In this document: one piece after another, positions 14,545 through 22,553 of the stretch
How the letters are laid out: every line of letters starts with the position of its first letter
How positions within the stretch are numbered: the first letter of the stretch is position 1
Origin: Pseudomonadota bacterium
GTDB taxonomy: Bacteria > Pseudomonadota > Gammaproteobacteria > Steroidobacterales > Steroidobacteraceae
Direction: 5' to 3'
NCBI GenBank assembly: GCA_021805275.1
Contig: JAJZFQ010000208.1
Location: forward strand, 1 to 26,424
DNA length: 26,424 nucleotides
Made by a program: the position numbers and the translations under genes
The notes under the pieces: generated by a model
Databases searched by the model: none
What the model saw: the letters and a program-made list of their open reading frames with translations, nothing else
What the model was told of the DNA's origin: nothing

Positions 14545-14979
14545 ATGAATGTCGCAACCCAGCGCAACATCGGCGCCTTCGTCGCCGTCGCGACCAGCGT
14601 GCAGCCGCAGGCGGCCAGCGCCGCGGTCAACGGCGGGTCAATCGATCGCGTCTCTCACAGCATGGCCCAGTCGTGTGTGCTTCACACGGCCGTGGGAGCC
14701 GAATCGGGTGCCCCGAGCGCCATCTCGGTCAGCTCCGTTCTGCAGCACTCCCCGGATGACACCACCTGGACGAACTACCTGCCGGATGGAGTGACAACGG
14801 CACAGTCCGCTGCCCTCACGGCGGCCAATACCGAGAACGGCCTCGCGGTGGACCTCACGGCCGCCTACCGGTACATCCGGGTCGTCACTACCCCCGTCCT
14901 GACCGGAGGCACTTCGCCCACGGTTGAGGTCGTGGCGGACGTGATTCTCGGCGGCGAGAACACTCTGCCGGCGGAGTGA
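14545..14979 (+). CDS. Probable head decoration or minor head protein
   Basis: A 144-residue all-beta protein directly after the capsid gene, with ATG 8 bases after CAGGAG. Motifs are NGGSIDRVSHSMAQSCVLH, SSVLQHSPDDTTWTNYLPDG, an AVDLTAAYRYIRVV strand, and GGTSPTVEVVADVILGG near the end. Proteins of this type and position occur in many siphoviruses and are annotated as hypothetical or decoration proteins. The L-Q-H-S-P-D-x-T-x-W segment resembles small beta-barrel virion proteins. No enzymatic motif is present. Decoration is inferred from position and fold impression, not from a recognised family name. Confidence 0.8.
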   Translation: MNVATQRNIGAFVAVATSVQPQAASAAVNGGSIDRVSHSMAQSCVLHTAVGAESGAPSAISVSSVLQHSPDDTTWTNYLPDGVTTAQSAALTAANTENGLAVDLTAAYRYIRVVTTPVLTGGTSPTVEVVADVILGGENTLPAE

Positions 14980-14985
14980 GCGGGT

Positions 14986-15009
14986 GACGGCGCCCTCCTG
15001 GGCGCCGTC
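14986..15009 (+). terminator. Stem-loop between head genes (no T-tract)
   Basis: Perfect 10-bp stem GACGGCGCCC (14986-14995)/GGGCGCCGTC (15000-15009) with loop TCCT. Very stable, followed by TCTCTGAGGA, the ribosome site of the next gene. It may pause or process transcripts rather than end them. Confidence 0.5.
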
Positions 15010-15023
15010 TCTCTGAGGACTTT

Positions 15024-15260
15024 ATGGCACTGACCACCGTGACACTCACCCGGGACATGCGTCCCTGGCGCAAAGGCGATGACATCCACGTGGCGACCAT
15101 TCTGGCTGAACATCTGGTGAAGACGGGTGAGGCGCAGAATCCGCGTCCCTTCGTCGAGCCGAATTCATCGAGCACGCTCGGCACTCCAGCAGTTCCGGTG
15201 AGACCCAAAACCGCCCCGGTGCGCCCCATCCTGCATCTAGGCCGAAAGGCTAGGAGATAG
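15024..15260 (+). CDS. Small head-region protein, unknown
   Basis: A 78-residue protein with ATG after TGAGGA. It begins MALTTVTLTRDMRPWRKGDD and continues with ATILAEHLVKTGEAQNPRPF, a pattern seen in small conserved phage proteins encoded between capsid and connector genes. The remaining about 30 residues are Pro/Arg/Val-rich and probably flexible. No membrane segment or Cys is present. It may be a minor head or head-tail joining component; this rests on location only. Confidence 0.7.
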   Translation: MALTTVTLTRDMRPWRKGDDIHVATILAEHLVKTGEAQNPRPFVEPNSSSTLGTPAVPVRPKTAPVRPILHLGRKARR

Positions 15261-15262
15261 CC

Positions 15263-15526
15263 ATGCCTGACCGATACGCCGGGTCCGGCGACGACCTTCT
15301 GTCGCCAGCCTCTCTGGCCGCCGCGGTTACTCCGAGCAACACGGTGGCGCTCCCAATTGCCTCCAAGCGGCTTTGGGTGGGTGGTGCGGGGAACGTCTCG
15401 CTCGTTACCACCGGCGGGGCGGCCGTGACGTACGTTGGGGTTCCCGCGGGGACCTACCTGAATGTGCGCGCTGCGCAGGTGAACGCCACGGGCACGACCG
15501 CAACGAACATCATCGCGGAGTACTGA
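15263..15526 (+). CDS. Small head-tail region beta protein
   Basis: An 87-residue protein with ATG after TAGGAG, two bases after the previous stop. The sequence pattern SNTVALPIASKRLWVGGAGN, then VTYVGVPAGTYLNVRAAQVN and GTTATNIIAEY at the end is a widespread small phage structural family found between capsid and connector genes. It looks like a compact beta sandwich. The precise role (decoration or joining) is not known to me. Confidence 0.8.
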   Translation: MPDRYAGSGDDLLSPASLAAAVTPSNTVALPIASKRLWVGGAGNVSLVTTGGAAVTYVGVPAGTYLNVRAAQVNATGTTATNIIAEY

Positions 15527-15529
15527 TCC

Positions 15530-16429
15530 TTGTCCGTCGAGGCGATCACCTCCGTCCTGGTTCCCGCGACGGCTGCGCTCGGTGCAGGTCCATACGATCT
15601 CACCACTTTGGCAGTCGCAAAGAGCGAGCTCTCGATCCAGGCCTCCGACACCTCGAAGGATGCGTTCCTGAGTCGCGCTATCACGCAGGCGTCGAGTGTG
15701 ATCGCCAGTTACTGCGACCGGGTCTTTCAGGCTGAAGTGGTTCAGGACGAATTCTTCATCGATCAATATCCTTACCCCTGGCAGCTTCCGGGAGGCGTGC
15801 GCGAGATCTCCCTGTCGCGCTGGCCGCTGCCAAATCCGGGGGTTGTCACGTTCACCGGCAACGGGAACGCGAGCCGCATCATTACGATGGTCTCGAGCAC
15901 CGCCGGCGTCTCCAACGGGATGCCAGTATTCGCCTCTGACGGCAGCGCGCCGCCCGGCACCACCGTAATCGGAACAACACCCTCCTCGGTGCAGCTGAGC
16001 GGGCCCACGACGTCTCGGGCGAGCGGGCTCACCTTCACCGCTGGCATGCAGGTGGTCCAAACCCTTTCCGCAACCACGAGCCAGACGCTGGCCTACGGTT
16101 CGGAATTCACCGTGGATGCCAAGAAGGGATGGCTGATCCGGCTCGATTCCTGGACGGGTCAGAAGGTGTTGTGGGAGGCCCGTCCCACGACGGTCCAGTA
16201 CCTCGGCGGCTACCAGACCATCCCGGACGACCTGGTGGAAGCGTGTCTGCGTCTGGTCACGATGAGATATGCGCTTCGAGGGCGCGACCCAACTCTGGTT
16301 GAGCGCACGCAGGGGAACCTGGTGGGTAGCGAGCGCTACTGGGTCGGGCCTGTCTCCGGACAGAAATCGAGCCTGCCGCCGGAAATCGCTCTTCTGGTCG
16401 ACCACTACCGGACGCCGGTGACCGGATGA
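15530..16429 (+). CDS. Head-tail connector protein, gp6-like, with inserted beta module
   Basis: A 299-residue protein, larger than the usual about 100-200-residue gp6-like adaptors. Start TTG at 15530, three bases after the previous stop. The N-terminal half has the adaptor pattern YDLTTLAVAKSELSI, AFLSRAITQASSVIASYCDR and the late PDDLVEACLRLVTMRYALRG helix. Between them, residues about 105-185 form an inserted beta module (TMVSSTAGVSNGMPVF, PPGTTVIG, a Thr/Ser-rich strand). A related module is also inserted in the gene at 16947. The adaptor ring sits under the portal. The next gene overlaps the stop as ATGA. Confidence 0.85.
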   Translation: MSVEAITSVLVPATAALGAGPYDLTTLAVAKSELSIQASDTSKDAFLSRAITQASSVIASYCDRVFQAEVVQDEFFIDQYPYPWQLPGGVREISLSRWPLPNPGVVTFTGNGNASRIITMVSSTAGVSNGMPVFASDGSAPPGTTVIGTTPSSVQLSGPTTSRASGLTFTAGMQVVQTLSATTSQTLAYGSEFTVDAKKGWLIRLDSWTGQKVLWEARPTTVQYLGGYQTIPDDLVEACLRLVTMRYALRGRDPTLVERTQGNLVGSERYWVGPVSGQKSSLPPEIALLVDHYRTPVTG

Positions 16430-16950
16430 GTGACATTCAGGTCAGGATGCGCGTTGTAATGGAACGCGAACTGATTGCCAAATTCAGCGCTATTCCGTGG
16501 CGGACGCGCAGGATTCTGCGACGTCGTATTAAAACGTTCGTGCGGACGTTGCGTGGAAACGTCCAAGGCACCATTCCGGTGCGCCAGAGCCCCCGGTGGC
16601 CGAGCAGTCTTCCGGCGCTCGCGCAGTTCATCAAGTCCAAGGTGTATTCGGACAATCCGAAACGGGTGGCCGGATACGTGTCGGTGTTTGCTCCTGGGGA
16701 CCCTGCCGAGTACCCAAAGGCGGCGACGCTCGAGTACGGCAGCAATCGCTCCCGCGCGGTGAAGGATCTCAAGAGCGGCGTCTGGCGCCGCCTGCGCGGC
16801 AGCAGTCGGCGCATCAAGGCGAGGATGAGCAAACCAGCTCACATTCGCGCCTATCGGTACCTGCGTGGCCCCTTTGACGAGATGGAGGCACAGGCGGTTG
16901 CCATCCTCGAGGAAGGCATCGCCGAGATGGTCGCGCAGGAGGAAGGATGA
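16426..16950 (+). CDS. Head-tail joining protein, HK97 gp10-like
   Basis: A 174-residue basic protein with ATG overlapping the connector stop (ATGA). Pattern: RVVMERELIAKFSAIPWRTRRILRR at the N-terminus, PVRQSPRWP with an AGYVSVFAPGDPAEYPKAATLEYG segment in the middle (the EYG/EFG motif is typical of HK97 gp10-like minor tail proteins), and a C-terminal helix ending at the stop. It is expected in the neck or tail completion step. Length and gene order (connector, gp10-like, terminator, tube) agree with the family. Confidence 0.85.
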   Translation: MSDIQVRMRVVMERELIAKFSAIPWRTRRILRRRIKTFVRTLRGNVQGTIPVRQSPRWPSSLPALAQFIKSKVYSDNPKRVAGYVSVFAPGDPAEYPKAATLEYGSNRSRAVKDLKSGVWRRLRGSSRRIKARMSKPAHIRAYRYLRGPFDEMEAQAVAILEEGIAEMVAQEEG

Positions 16951-17564
16951 GTCGGGCGCCGCGCGAGACCATCCTGACTACGCTTCTGGCGTGGATCCAG
17001 GGCGTCTTTTCGGCGTCATTCACGGCCACACTTGTCAAGGGCTCTCAGACACTCCTCAACCCGAGTTCCACGGTAGGACTTTTCGTCGGCTTCCCTCTCT
17101 CTGGGAACGGCATTCCTGAGGGAAGCACTCTCACGTCTCTGGCGCCCCTCACCATGAGTCAGGCCGCTACCTCGAACGGTGCGGCCGTTGCAGTGCAGAC
17201 CGGTTTCGCCCTGGTGGATAGACGCACGGATTTTGGCGACAACGTGCCGGCGCCGGCACTTTTTCTGCGCTGTCTGGATGAGGAATACCAGTGGCAGGAG
17301 AACCTGCAGGTTCTGATCCTGAAGCCGGAGATCTGCATCGTTTCCAAGGTTGGCGCGGATCCGGACGCAGTTCCTGAAAGCGCTCTCAATACGTACATGG
17401 ACGCCCTGGATGCGGCGTTCGCGCCCGACGACCCACAGCGTCAACGCTTCACCCTGGGAGGCATCGTTTTCTGGTGCCGCCTGAACGGGAAGGTGGAGAA
17501 GGCCACCGGCGACCTCGGCCCCCAATCCCAAGTCTGGGCCGACGTCGAGATCATCGTTCCGTAG
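16947..17564 (+). CDS. Tail completion/terminator-type protein
   Basis: A 205-residue protein with ATG overlapping the previous stop (ATGA). N-terminus RETILTTLLAWIQGVF is followed by an inserted beta module (residues about 30-80: SSTVGLFVGFPLSGNGIPEG, then a Ser/Ala/Val strand) similar to that in the connector. The second half has the usual tail-terminator layout: FLRCLDEEYQWQENL, then EICIVSKVG, an ALNTYMDALDAAFAPDD helix, and VWADVEIIVP at the end. Such proteins cap the tail tube at the neck. The position directly before the tail tube gene supports this. Confidence 0.8.
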   Translation: MSRAPRETILTTLLAWIQGVFSASFTATLVKGSQTLLNPSSTVGLFVGFPLSGNGIPEGSTLTSLAPLTMSQAATSNGAAVAVQTGFALVDRRTDFGDNVPAPALFLRCLDEEYQWQENLQVLILKPEICIVSKVGADPDAVPESALNTYMDALDAAFAPDDPQRQRFTLGGIVFWCRLNGKVEKATGDLGPQSQVWADVEIIVP

Positions 17565-17590
17565 TCCACACCGCCTCTAGGTGCGTAGGA

Positions 17591-17611
17591 GGGCGCTTCG
17601 GCGCCCTTTTT
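17591..17611 (+). terminator. Rho-independent terminator before the tail tube gene
   Basis: GGGCGC (17591-17596), stable TTCG tetraloop, GCGCCC (17601-17606), then TTTTT. It separates the head/neck genes from the tail tube gene. Confidence 0.9.
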
Positions 17612-17643
17612 CGTTCCCGGGTTTAACACTGGAGCTTTCCCAC

Positions 17644-18423
17644 ATGCCCAACACCAACACGGTGCCGCAGGCCCTCTTTGGCCCCGGCATCGCCGTCCTG
17701 ACGCGCAACGACGGCGGTGATGAGACGCCGTTCAACGTCGGCTACACCAACGAACTGTCGATCGACATCTCCTTCGAGACGAAGGAACTCTACGGCCAGA
17801 ACCAGTTTCCTCTGGTGGTGGCGCGCGGAACCGCCAAGACCACGGGCAAGATCAAGGCGGCGACCCTGTCCGGGCGCGCTCTGAACACCGTGCTTTACGG
17901 TGGCACGTGGACGACCGGTACCCAGTACTTCATGGGTCAGAGCCCGGTCACCGCGATTCCGGCGACGCCGTTCACCATTACCCCGACAATCCCGAACACC
18001 GGCACCTTCGATGCGGACCTCGGCGTCACGAACTCCGCCACCGGCGAGCCGATGACCCTGGTGACGAGCAGCCCCACCGCTGGTGAGTACTCTCAGGCCG
18101 CCGGCGTCTACACGTTCTCCTCGGCGGACCAAGGCTCCGGCGTGTCCGTGGTGATCAACTTTGCCTACAAGGTGACGACCGGTCAGCCTGGCCAGTTCCA
18201 GATCATTCAGAACAACCTGATCGGGACGACCCCGACGTTCCAGCTGGATTACTCCACCACCCTCTACGGCTCGACCTACTACGTCCGGCTGTACCGGTGC
18301 GTGGGCAGCAAGGTGCAGATGCAGCACAAGACCACCGACTATGCGATGCCGGAGTACGACTTCTCGTTCTTCGCGAACGCGTCCCAGCAGATCGGCATGG
18401 TGAGCCTCGCCAGTACCGCCTGA
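17644..18423 (+). CDS. Major tail tube protein
   Basis: A 259-residue protein starting at ATG 17644, 9 bases after GGAG (17631-17634). An upstream in-frame ATG at 17581 is rejected because it would cross the terminator and lacks a ribosome site. Features: MPNTNTVPQALFGPGIAVLT, FNVGYTNELSIDISFETKEL, a repeated SATGEPMTLVTSS-type beta region, and YGSTYYVRLYRCVGSKVQMQ near the C-terminus, which resembles siphovirus major tail proteins. It stacks as rings to form the tail tube. Hairpins on both sides of the gene isolate its mRNA, like the capsid gene. Confidence 0.85.
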   Translation: MPNTNTVPQALFGPGIAVLTRNDGGDETPFNVGYTNELSIDISFETKELYGQNQFPLVVARGTAKTTGKIKAATLSGRALNTVLYGGTWTTGTQYFMGQSPVTAIPATPFTITPTIPNTGTFDADLGVTNSATGEPMTLVTSSPTAGEYSQAAGVYTFSSADQGSGVSVVINFAYKVTTGQPGQFQIIQNNLIGTTPTFQLDYSTTLYGSTYYVRLYRCVGSKVQMQHKTTDYAMPEYDFSFFANASQQIGMVSLASTA

Positions 18424-18485
18424 TCCTGCAGTTCCCTCCGACCCTGAATCCGGCCCGGCAGCCGGACTCGTCCACCTCTTTGGGG

Positions 18486-18531
18486 CGTCGATCTTAGATC
18501 GACGGGCGAGCGGCATGCCGGTGCCGCTCGC
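18486..18531 (+). terminator. Two adjacent hairpins after the tail tube gene (no T-tract)
   Basis: CGTCGATC/GATCGACG (18486-18493, 18497-18504) with loop TTA, then GCGAGCGGCA (18506-18515)/TGCCGCTCGC (18522-18531) with loop TGCCGG. Both are perfect. They lie in the 128-base gap before the chaperone gene; no T run follows, so termination is uncertain. Confidence 0.55.
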
Positions 18532-18551
18532 TTACCCCTCCAGAGGATTTT

Positions 18552-18887
18552 ATGAAGTCCATCACCATCGCCCTTGGCGAGCGAACGTTTGAAATCAGAG
18601 AGCTCACGATCGGCCAGGTGGAGCAGATCCACGATCTCCTGCAGCAGGCTGGAGCGTCGAATCACCGGCGGGCCGCGACCAATCGGGAACTCATTGCCGC
18701 CGCGCTCAGCGAGGACCACAAGGACGTCACCGCAGAGAACTTGAAGGGGGTGCGCATCCCCGATATCCAGCAGCTCTCCGGGGCTGCCGACCAGATTCTC
18801 CAATTCGGCGGCTGGGTGCTTCCCGAGAAAGGAGCCTCCGGTTCAGCCGCCGTGGACGCCCAGCGGGGGGAAGCGCCAGCGGGCTGA
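18552..18887 (+). CDS. Tail assembly chaperone G
   Basis: A 111-residue protein with ATG after CCAGAGGA. It lies between tail tube and tape measure, the usual place of gpG-type chaperones. Sequence features: MKSITIALGERTFEIRELTI, QVEQIHDLLQQAG, DVTAENLKGVRIPD, and a low-complexity end (SAAVDAQRGEAPAG). It binds nascent tape measure protein in related phages and is not in the virion. The frame is overlapped by a -1 frame extension that forms the GT product. Confidence 0.85.
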   Translation: MKSITIALGERTFEIRELTIGQVEQIHDLLQQAGASNHRRAATNRELIAAALSEDHKDVTAENLKGVRIPDIQQLSGAADQILQFGGWVLPEKGASGSAAVDAQRGEAPAG

Positions 18888-19201
18888 GGGAACTCATCGT
18901 CCGGCTCGCCTCGGGGCTAAAGAAGCTCCCGAGCGAGGTGCGGACGATGAGGATGGCCGACGTCCGCGCCGTCATCACTTTCTGGCGCCAAGTACCCCCA
19001 GAGGCCGAGACGCTAGCGCTCCTGGCGTCCGTCTACACGACCTGGCGCCCTGAGGGTCAGGAACTCACCGAGGAGCAGGTCGTCGCGGCACATCGGCGTT
19101 CCCTCGAGGAGAGGTGGCGCGCCGGGGCGATGAACGCCAAGCAGTTCTTCGAGGCTACCGGCGGTCGCATGTCGATCGATCCGATGCCTCGGAACGCCTG
19201 A
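18552..19201 (+). CDS. Tail assembly chaperone GT by -1 frameshift
   Basis: Downstream of G, the -1 frame is open from before the G stop to 19201 and encodes a T-like domain (LRELIVRLASGLKKLPSE, then RMADVRAVITFWRQVPP and AGAMNAKQFFEATGG). There is no ribosome site or early ATG for a separate T gene. The best slip point is a run of six G at 18865-18870 (zero frame CGG GGG GAA); shifting back one base gives GGA AGC and joins the frames. It does not match the canonical X-XXY-YYZ heptamer. Product about 216 residues. The GT arrangement is standard for siphoviruses; the exact slip site is inferred. Confidence 0.75.
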
Positions 19202-19215
19202 GCAAAGAGAACACA

Positions 19216-21981
19216 ATGGCCGGCAATACCCTTGCAGTCGACATCGTCGCCAAGACCGACGGCCTCACCGCGGGGCTAGCCCGGGCCACGGGACAGCTGG
19301 ATGCCTTCAGCGCCTCTGTGAGCCACGCATCCACCACCCAGGCGGCCGCCAGCGGGGAGCAGTCCCTGCAGGCGCAGGCGCTGACCACGGCCCAGGTGTG
19401 GGTGGCCTCCCGGCGGGCAATGATCGACGCTGAAACGCACGCCAATACGGTTCTGAGGGCGGGCAGGAAGGCGGACGCCGCATCCCTGGGGGATGCCCTC
19501 GCCACGATGGAGCAGCGCCGGGACGGCTATCTGGCGGCGACCCGGGCCTATTACGGCAGCCTGGGCGCGCAGCAGCAGGCGGCCTTCGCAACCCAGGAGG
19601 CTGCGGCCAACAAGGAGATCGAGGCCGAGTACCAGCGCCTGGCGGCCAGACTCGACGACGCCACGGCGATCCAGTCCGAGACCGCGGCCCTCGATGAGAA
19701 CACCGCGGCCACGGTGGTGAATGGCAGCACGGCCCGGGAAGCTACCTACATGCTGGACGAGATCGCCTCGGGGCGGTTTCGGCGCCTCGGCGGCTCCTCG
19801 GTGGTGCTGGCGAACCGCATGGGGCTTCTCTCCAAGATCTTCACCCCCATGGGGCTCGCGATCAGCGGCACCGCGGTGGCGGCTGGCGTTCTGACGGCGG
19901 CCTTCATCGAGGGAGAGCGGCAGTCGGATGCCTTTGACCGGGCCGTCCTCTCGACGAACGACGCCATGGGTGTCACCCAGGGACGCTTCGAGTCCATGGC
20001 GGCGGCGATCGCCGGCGGCGATATCACGGTCGGCGCGGCGCGTAGCGCCCTCCTGACGCTCGCTCAGTCCGGCCGCTTTACGGGGGCGACCCTGCAAGAG
20101 GCCGGCATGGCGGCGGTCGATTTCGCGGACCTCACGGACCAGTCGATGAAGCAGGCGGCCTCTGCGGTCGAGCAACTGGCCGGGCGCCCTCTGCAGGCGG
20201 CAGTGAAGCTGAACGACGAATACCACTTCCTCACCGCCGCCGAGTATCAGCACATCGCGGCCCTCGCGCAGGAAGGGAATGCCGCCAGCGCGGCGAAAGC
20301 GGCGATCGACGCCTTCGGCGCGGCGATGCACGCGCGCGCGGAACAGTCCATGCAGGACGAGGGGTACGTTGTACGCGGCTGGGAGGACATCAAGCAGGGA
20401 ATCATGGGGGCTTGGAACGCCCTGGAGAGTTTTGGCCGCACTGACACGGTACAACGGCAGATCGCGGGCATCGAAAACCAGCTGCAGGTGCTGAAGGCTA
20501 GCGACCCGTACGACGCGAGCGGCGCGCAGGCGACCCTCGAGGCGCGGCTGCGCACTCTCCAGGCTCAGGAGCGCCAGAACGCCGCAGTCGCGAAGGCAAA
20601 GTCCGAGCAGGATCAGATGAACGCCGCCGGCGTGCGTGCGGCGGCCTACCTGGACAAGCAGGTGGCGAGCCTCAAGACCGTCAACGCCGAGCTCGCCCAC
20701 GAGCAGCAGATCACCACGGCGATAGAGGCACTCCATCGGTCTGATCCCAGCTCGAAGCTCCTGCAGGGCGATCAGTTCAACGCGCAAGGGCATCTCACCA
20801 AGGGAAACGCCACATACGATCAGCTGATTGGGAACATCCAGCGCAAGTTCGACTCCCACCCGGTGCACATCCGGTTCGCGGGTGTGACCGCCGGGAGTGA
20901 GTCCACCAGCGGCGTCGAGCACATGCTCACGGCGGACCGGACCATCTTGGAGGCCGCCCAGCGCAGCGCCGACCAGCAGGAGCGCACCGCCGAGCAGGTG
21001 AACTCGATCGAGGAGGCGGCGGCGAGTCGACACTCGCAGGCGATGCTGCAAATCAAGATCCAGCAGCTGCGCACCGAAGAGGCGGAAGGCCAGATCACGC
21101 ACGCGCAGGAACTCTCCGACGAGCAGGCCCTCTACCGCCAGGAATACGCCGCGCAGCTCGTCGCGTACCAGAAGGAACTGGCCCTCGAGAAGGGCAAGCC
21201 GGCCGTCATCGCGCGGATCAACGCCGAGATTGAGGCACTTCAGGATCAGCACGCCACGAAGATGGCGACCGCAGCCGAGAAGAGTGCGCAGAAGCAGGAG
21301 CAGGCGTACCAGAAGATGCTGCAGCCAATAACCTCGGCGTTCACCACTTCGATCAACGGCATCATCCAGGGGACGCAAACCCTGCAGATGGCCACAGACC
21401 GAATTCTGAGTTCCATCCTGCTCAAGTACATCGATGTTGCCATCCAGCGCACCATTCAGTGGGTTGCCGGCGAAGCACAGATGACGATGGCCACCATCAC
21501 GGGTACAACGACGCGCACGGCAGTCGTTACCGCTGCTCACACCGCCGAGAAGGCGAGTGCGAGCGTGCTCAACATGGCAACCATCCGAGCCGACGCCGCA
21601 AAGGCCGCGGCGGGCGCCTATAGCGCGGTCGTTGGCATACCGTACGTTGGGCCCGTACTTGCGCCGATCGCTGCCGCAACTGCATTTGCGGCCGTCGGAG
21701 CATACGAGGCGATGGCGTCCTTCGACGTCGGCGCGTGGAGCGTCCCGCACGACATGCCAGCGATGGTACACAGCGGCGAGGCAATCCTGCCGCGCCCCTT
21801 CGCCGACGACTTCCGCTCGGCTATCGGCGGCCGCGGATCCGGTGGGGAAGGCGGTTCTGTGGAGCACCACTACCACATTCACGCCAACGACGCCGGCTCC
21901 TTCCTCGATATGGTTCAGCGCAACCCCGAGGGGCTGGCCGCCGGGATGCAGCACGTGGTTCGGATCGGCGCGTTTCCGTGA
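19216..21981 (+). CDS. Tape measure protein
   Basis: A 921-residue protein starting at ATG 19216 (weak AAAGAGA site); an earlier in-frame ATG lies inside the T domain and is rejected. Long Ala/Gln/Glu-rich coiled coil sections dominate. Hydrophobic stretches occur at about 212-231 (GLAISGTAVAAGVLTAAF) and 797-833 (GIPYVGPVLAPIAAATAFAA), typical of segments that enter the host membrane. The end has WSVPHDMPAMVHSGEAILPR and a His-rich HHYHIHA, as in lambda-type tape measures. At the established about 1.5 angstrom per residue it predicts a tail of roughly 140 nm. The stop overlaps the next gene as GTGA. Confidence 0.95.
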   Translation: MAGNTLAVDIVAKTDGLTAGLARATGQLDAFSASVSHASTTQAAASGEQSLQAQALTTAQVWVASRRAMIDAETHANTVLRAGRKADAASLGDALATMEQRRDGYLAATRAYYGSLGAQQQAAFATQEAAANKEIEAEYQRLAARLDDATAIQSETAALDENTAATVVNGSTAREATYMLDEIASGRFRRLGGSSVVLANRMGLLSKIFTPMGLAISGTAVAAGVLTAAFIEGERQSDAFDRAVLSTNDAMGVTQGRFESMAAAIAGGDITVGAARSALLTLAQSGRFTGATLQEAGMAAVDFADLTDQSMKQAASAVEQLAGRPLQAAVKLNDEYHFLTAAEYQHIAALAQEGNAASAAKAAIDAFGAAMHARAEQSMQDEGYVVRGWEDIKQGIMGAWNALESFGRTDTVQRQIAGIENQLQVLKASDPYDASGAQATLEARLRTLQAQERQNAAVAKAKSEQDQMNAAGVRAAAYLDKQVASLKTVNAELAHEQQITTAIEALHRSDPSSKLLQGDQFNAQGHLTKGNATYDQLIGNIQRKFDSHPVHIRFAGVTAGSESTSGVEHMLTADRTILEAAQRSADQQERTAEQVNSIEEAAASRHSQAMLQIKIQQLRTEEAEGQITHAQELSDEQALYRQEYAAQLVAYQKELALEKGKPAVIARINAEIEALQDQHATKMATAAEKSAQKQEQAYQKMLQPITSAFTTSINGIIQGTQTLQMATDRILSSILLKYIDVAIQRTIQWVAGEAQMTMATITGTTTRTAVVTAAHTAEKASASVLNMATIRADAAKAAAGAYSAVVGIPYVGPVLAPIAAATAFAAVGAYEAMASFDVGAWSVPHDMPAMVHSGEAILPRPFADDFRSAIGGRGSGGEGGSVEHHYHIHANDAGSFLDMVQRNPEGLAAGMQHVVRIGAFP

Positions 21982-22553
21982 ACGTCTTTCCCTCCGTCAC
22001 CGGCTATGTGTGGCCTCCCACGCTGGCTCCCGTGTGGAACTCACAACTCCAAAAGACGCAAACCGGTCGCGTCGTTGCGGCCACCTACCAGCAGTACCCG
22101 CTCTACAAGTTTACGCTCCAGTTCGAGGTGCTGACGCAGGCCCTGTATCAGACGCTGCTTGCGTTCTTCAACCAGCAACAGGGGAACGTGATCCCGTTTC
22201 TGTTCGACGCTGGGCCAGGGCAAGACAGCGTGACCGCTCAGGCCATCGGGAGCGGCAACGGGACCACCACGCAGTTTCAGCTCCTGCGCTCCTACGGGGG
22301 ATTCGCCGAGCCGGTGGCGGCCAGTTCCGGAAGCCCCACGGCGTATGTCAACGGCACCGCTGCCACCGCGACCTTCAACAGCCCGTCGAATGGCTACGTG
22401 ACCTTCGCGACGGCGCCAGCGTCCGGATCGGCTCTGACGTGGACGGGGACCTACTACTTTCAGTGCCGCTTCTCGAAGGGAACGGCGGAGTTTGAGCAGT
22501 TCATGTCCCAGCTCTACAAGACGAAGTCCGTCAGCTTGGAGACCTACTGGTGA
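21978..22553 (+). CDS. Tail-tip protein, DUF2460-like
   Basis: A 191-residue protein with GTG overlapping the tape-measure stop (GTGA). Pattern FPSVTGYVWPPTLAPVW, then YKFTLQFEVLTQALYQTLLA, FFNQQQGNVIPFLFDAGPGQD, a GNGTTTQFQLLRSYGGF motif and the end FSKGTAEFEQFMSQLYKTKSV is characteristic of the DUF2460-type distal tail proteins also present in gene transfer agents. It follows the tape measure as in those clusters. The protein probably forms the distal tail ring. The next gene overlaps its stop (GTGA). Confidence 0.85.
   Translation: MNVFPSVTGYVWPPTLAPVWNSQLQKTQTGRVVAATYQQYPLYKFTLQFEVLTQALYQTLLAFFNQQQGNVIPFLFDAGPGQDSVTAQAIGSGNGTTTQFQLLRSYGGFAEPVAASSGSPTAYVNGTAATATFNSPSNGYVTFATAPASGSALTWTGTYYFQCRFSKGTAEFEQFMSQLYKTKSVSLETYW

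Noticed and set aside
17581..17643. Upstream start for the tail tube protein
   Set aside because: Would include the terminator hairpin as coding sequence and has no ribosome site; ATG 17644 has GGAG at the right distance.
19276..21954. 892-codon minus-strand open frame opposite the tape measure gene
   Set aside because: Shadow of the GC-rich tape measure gene; composition is low-complexity and matches no protein pattern.
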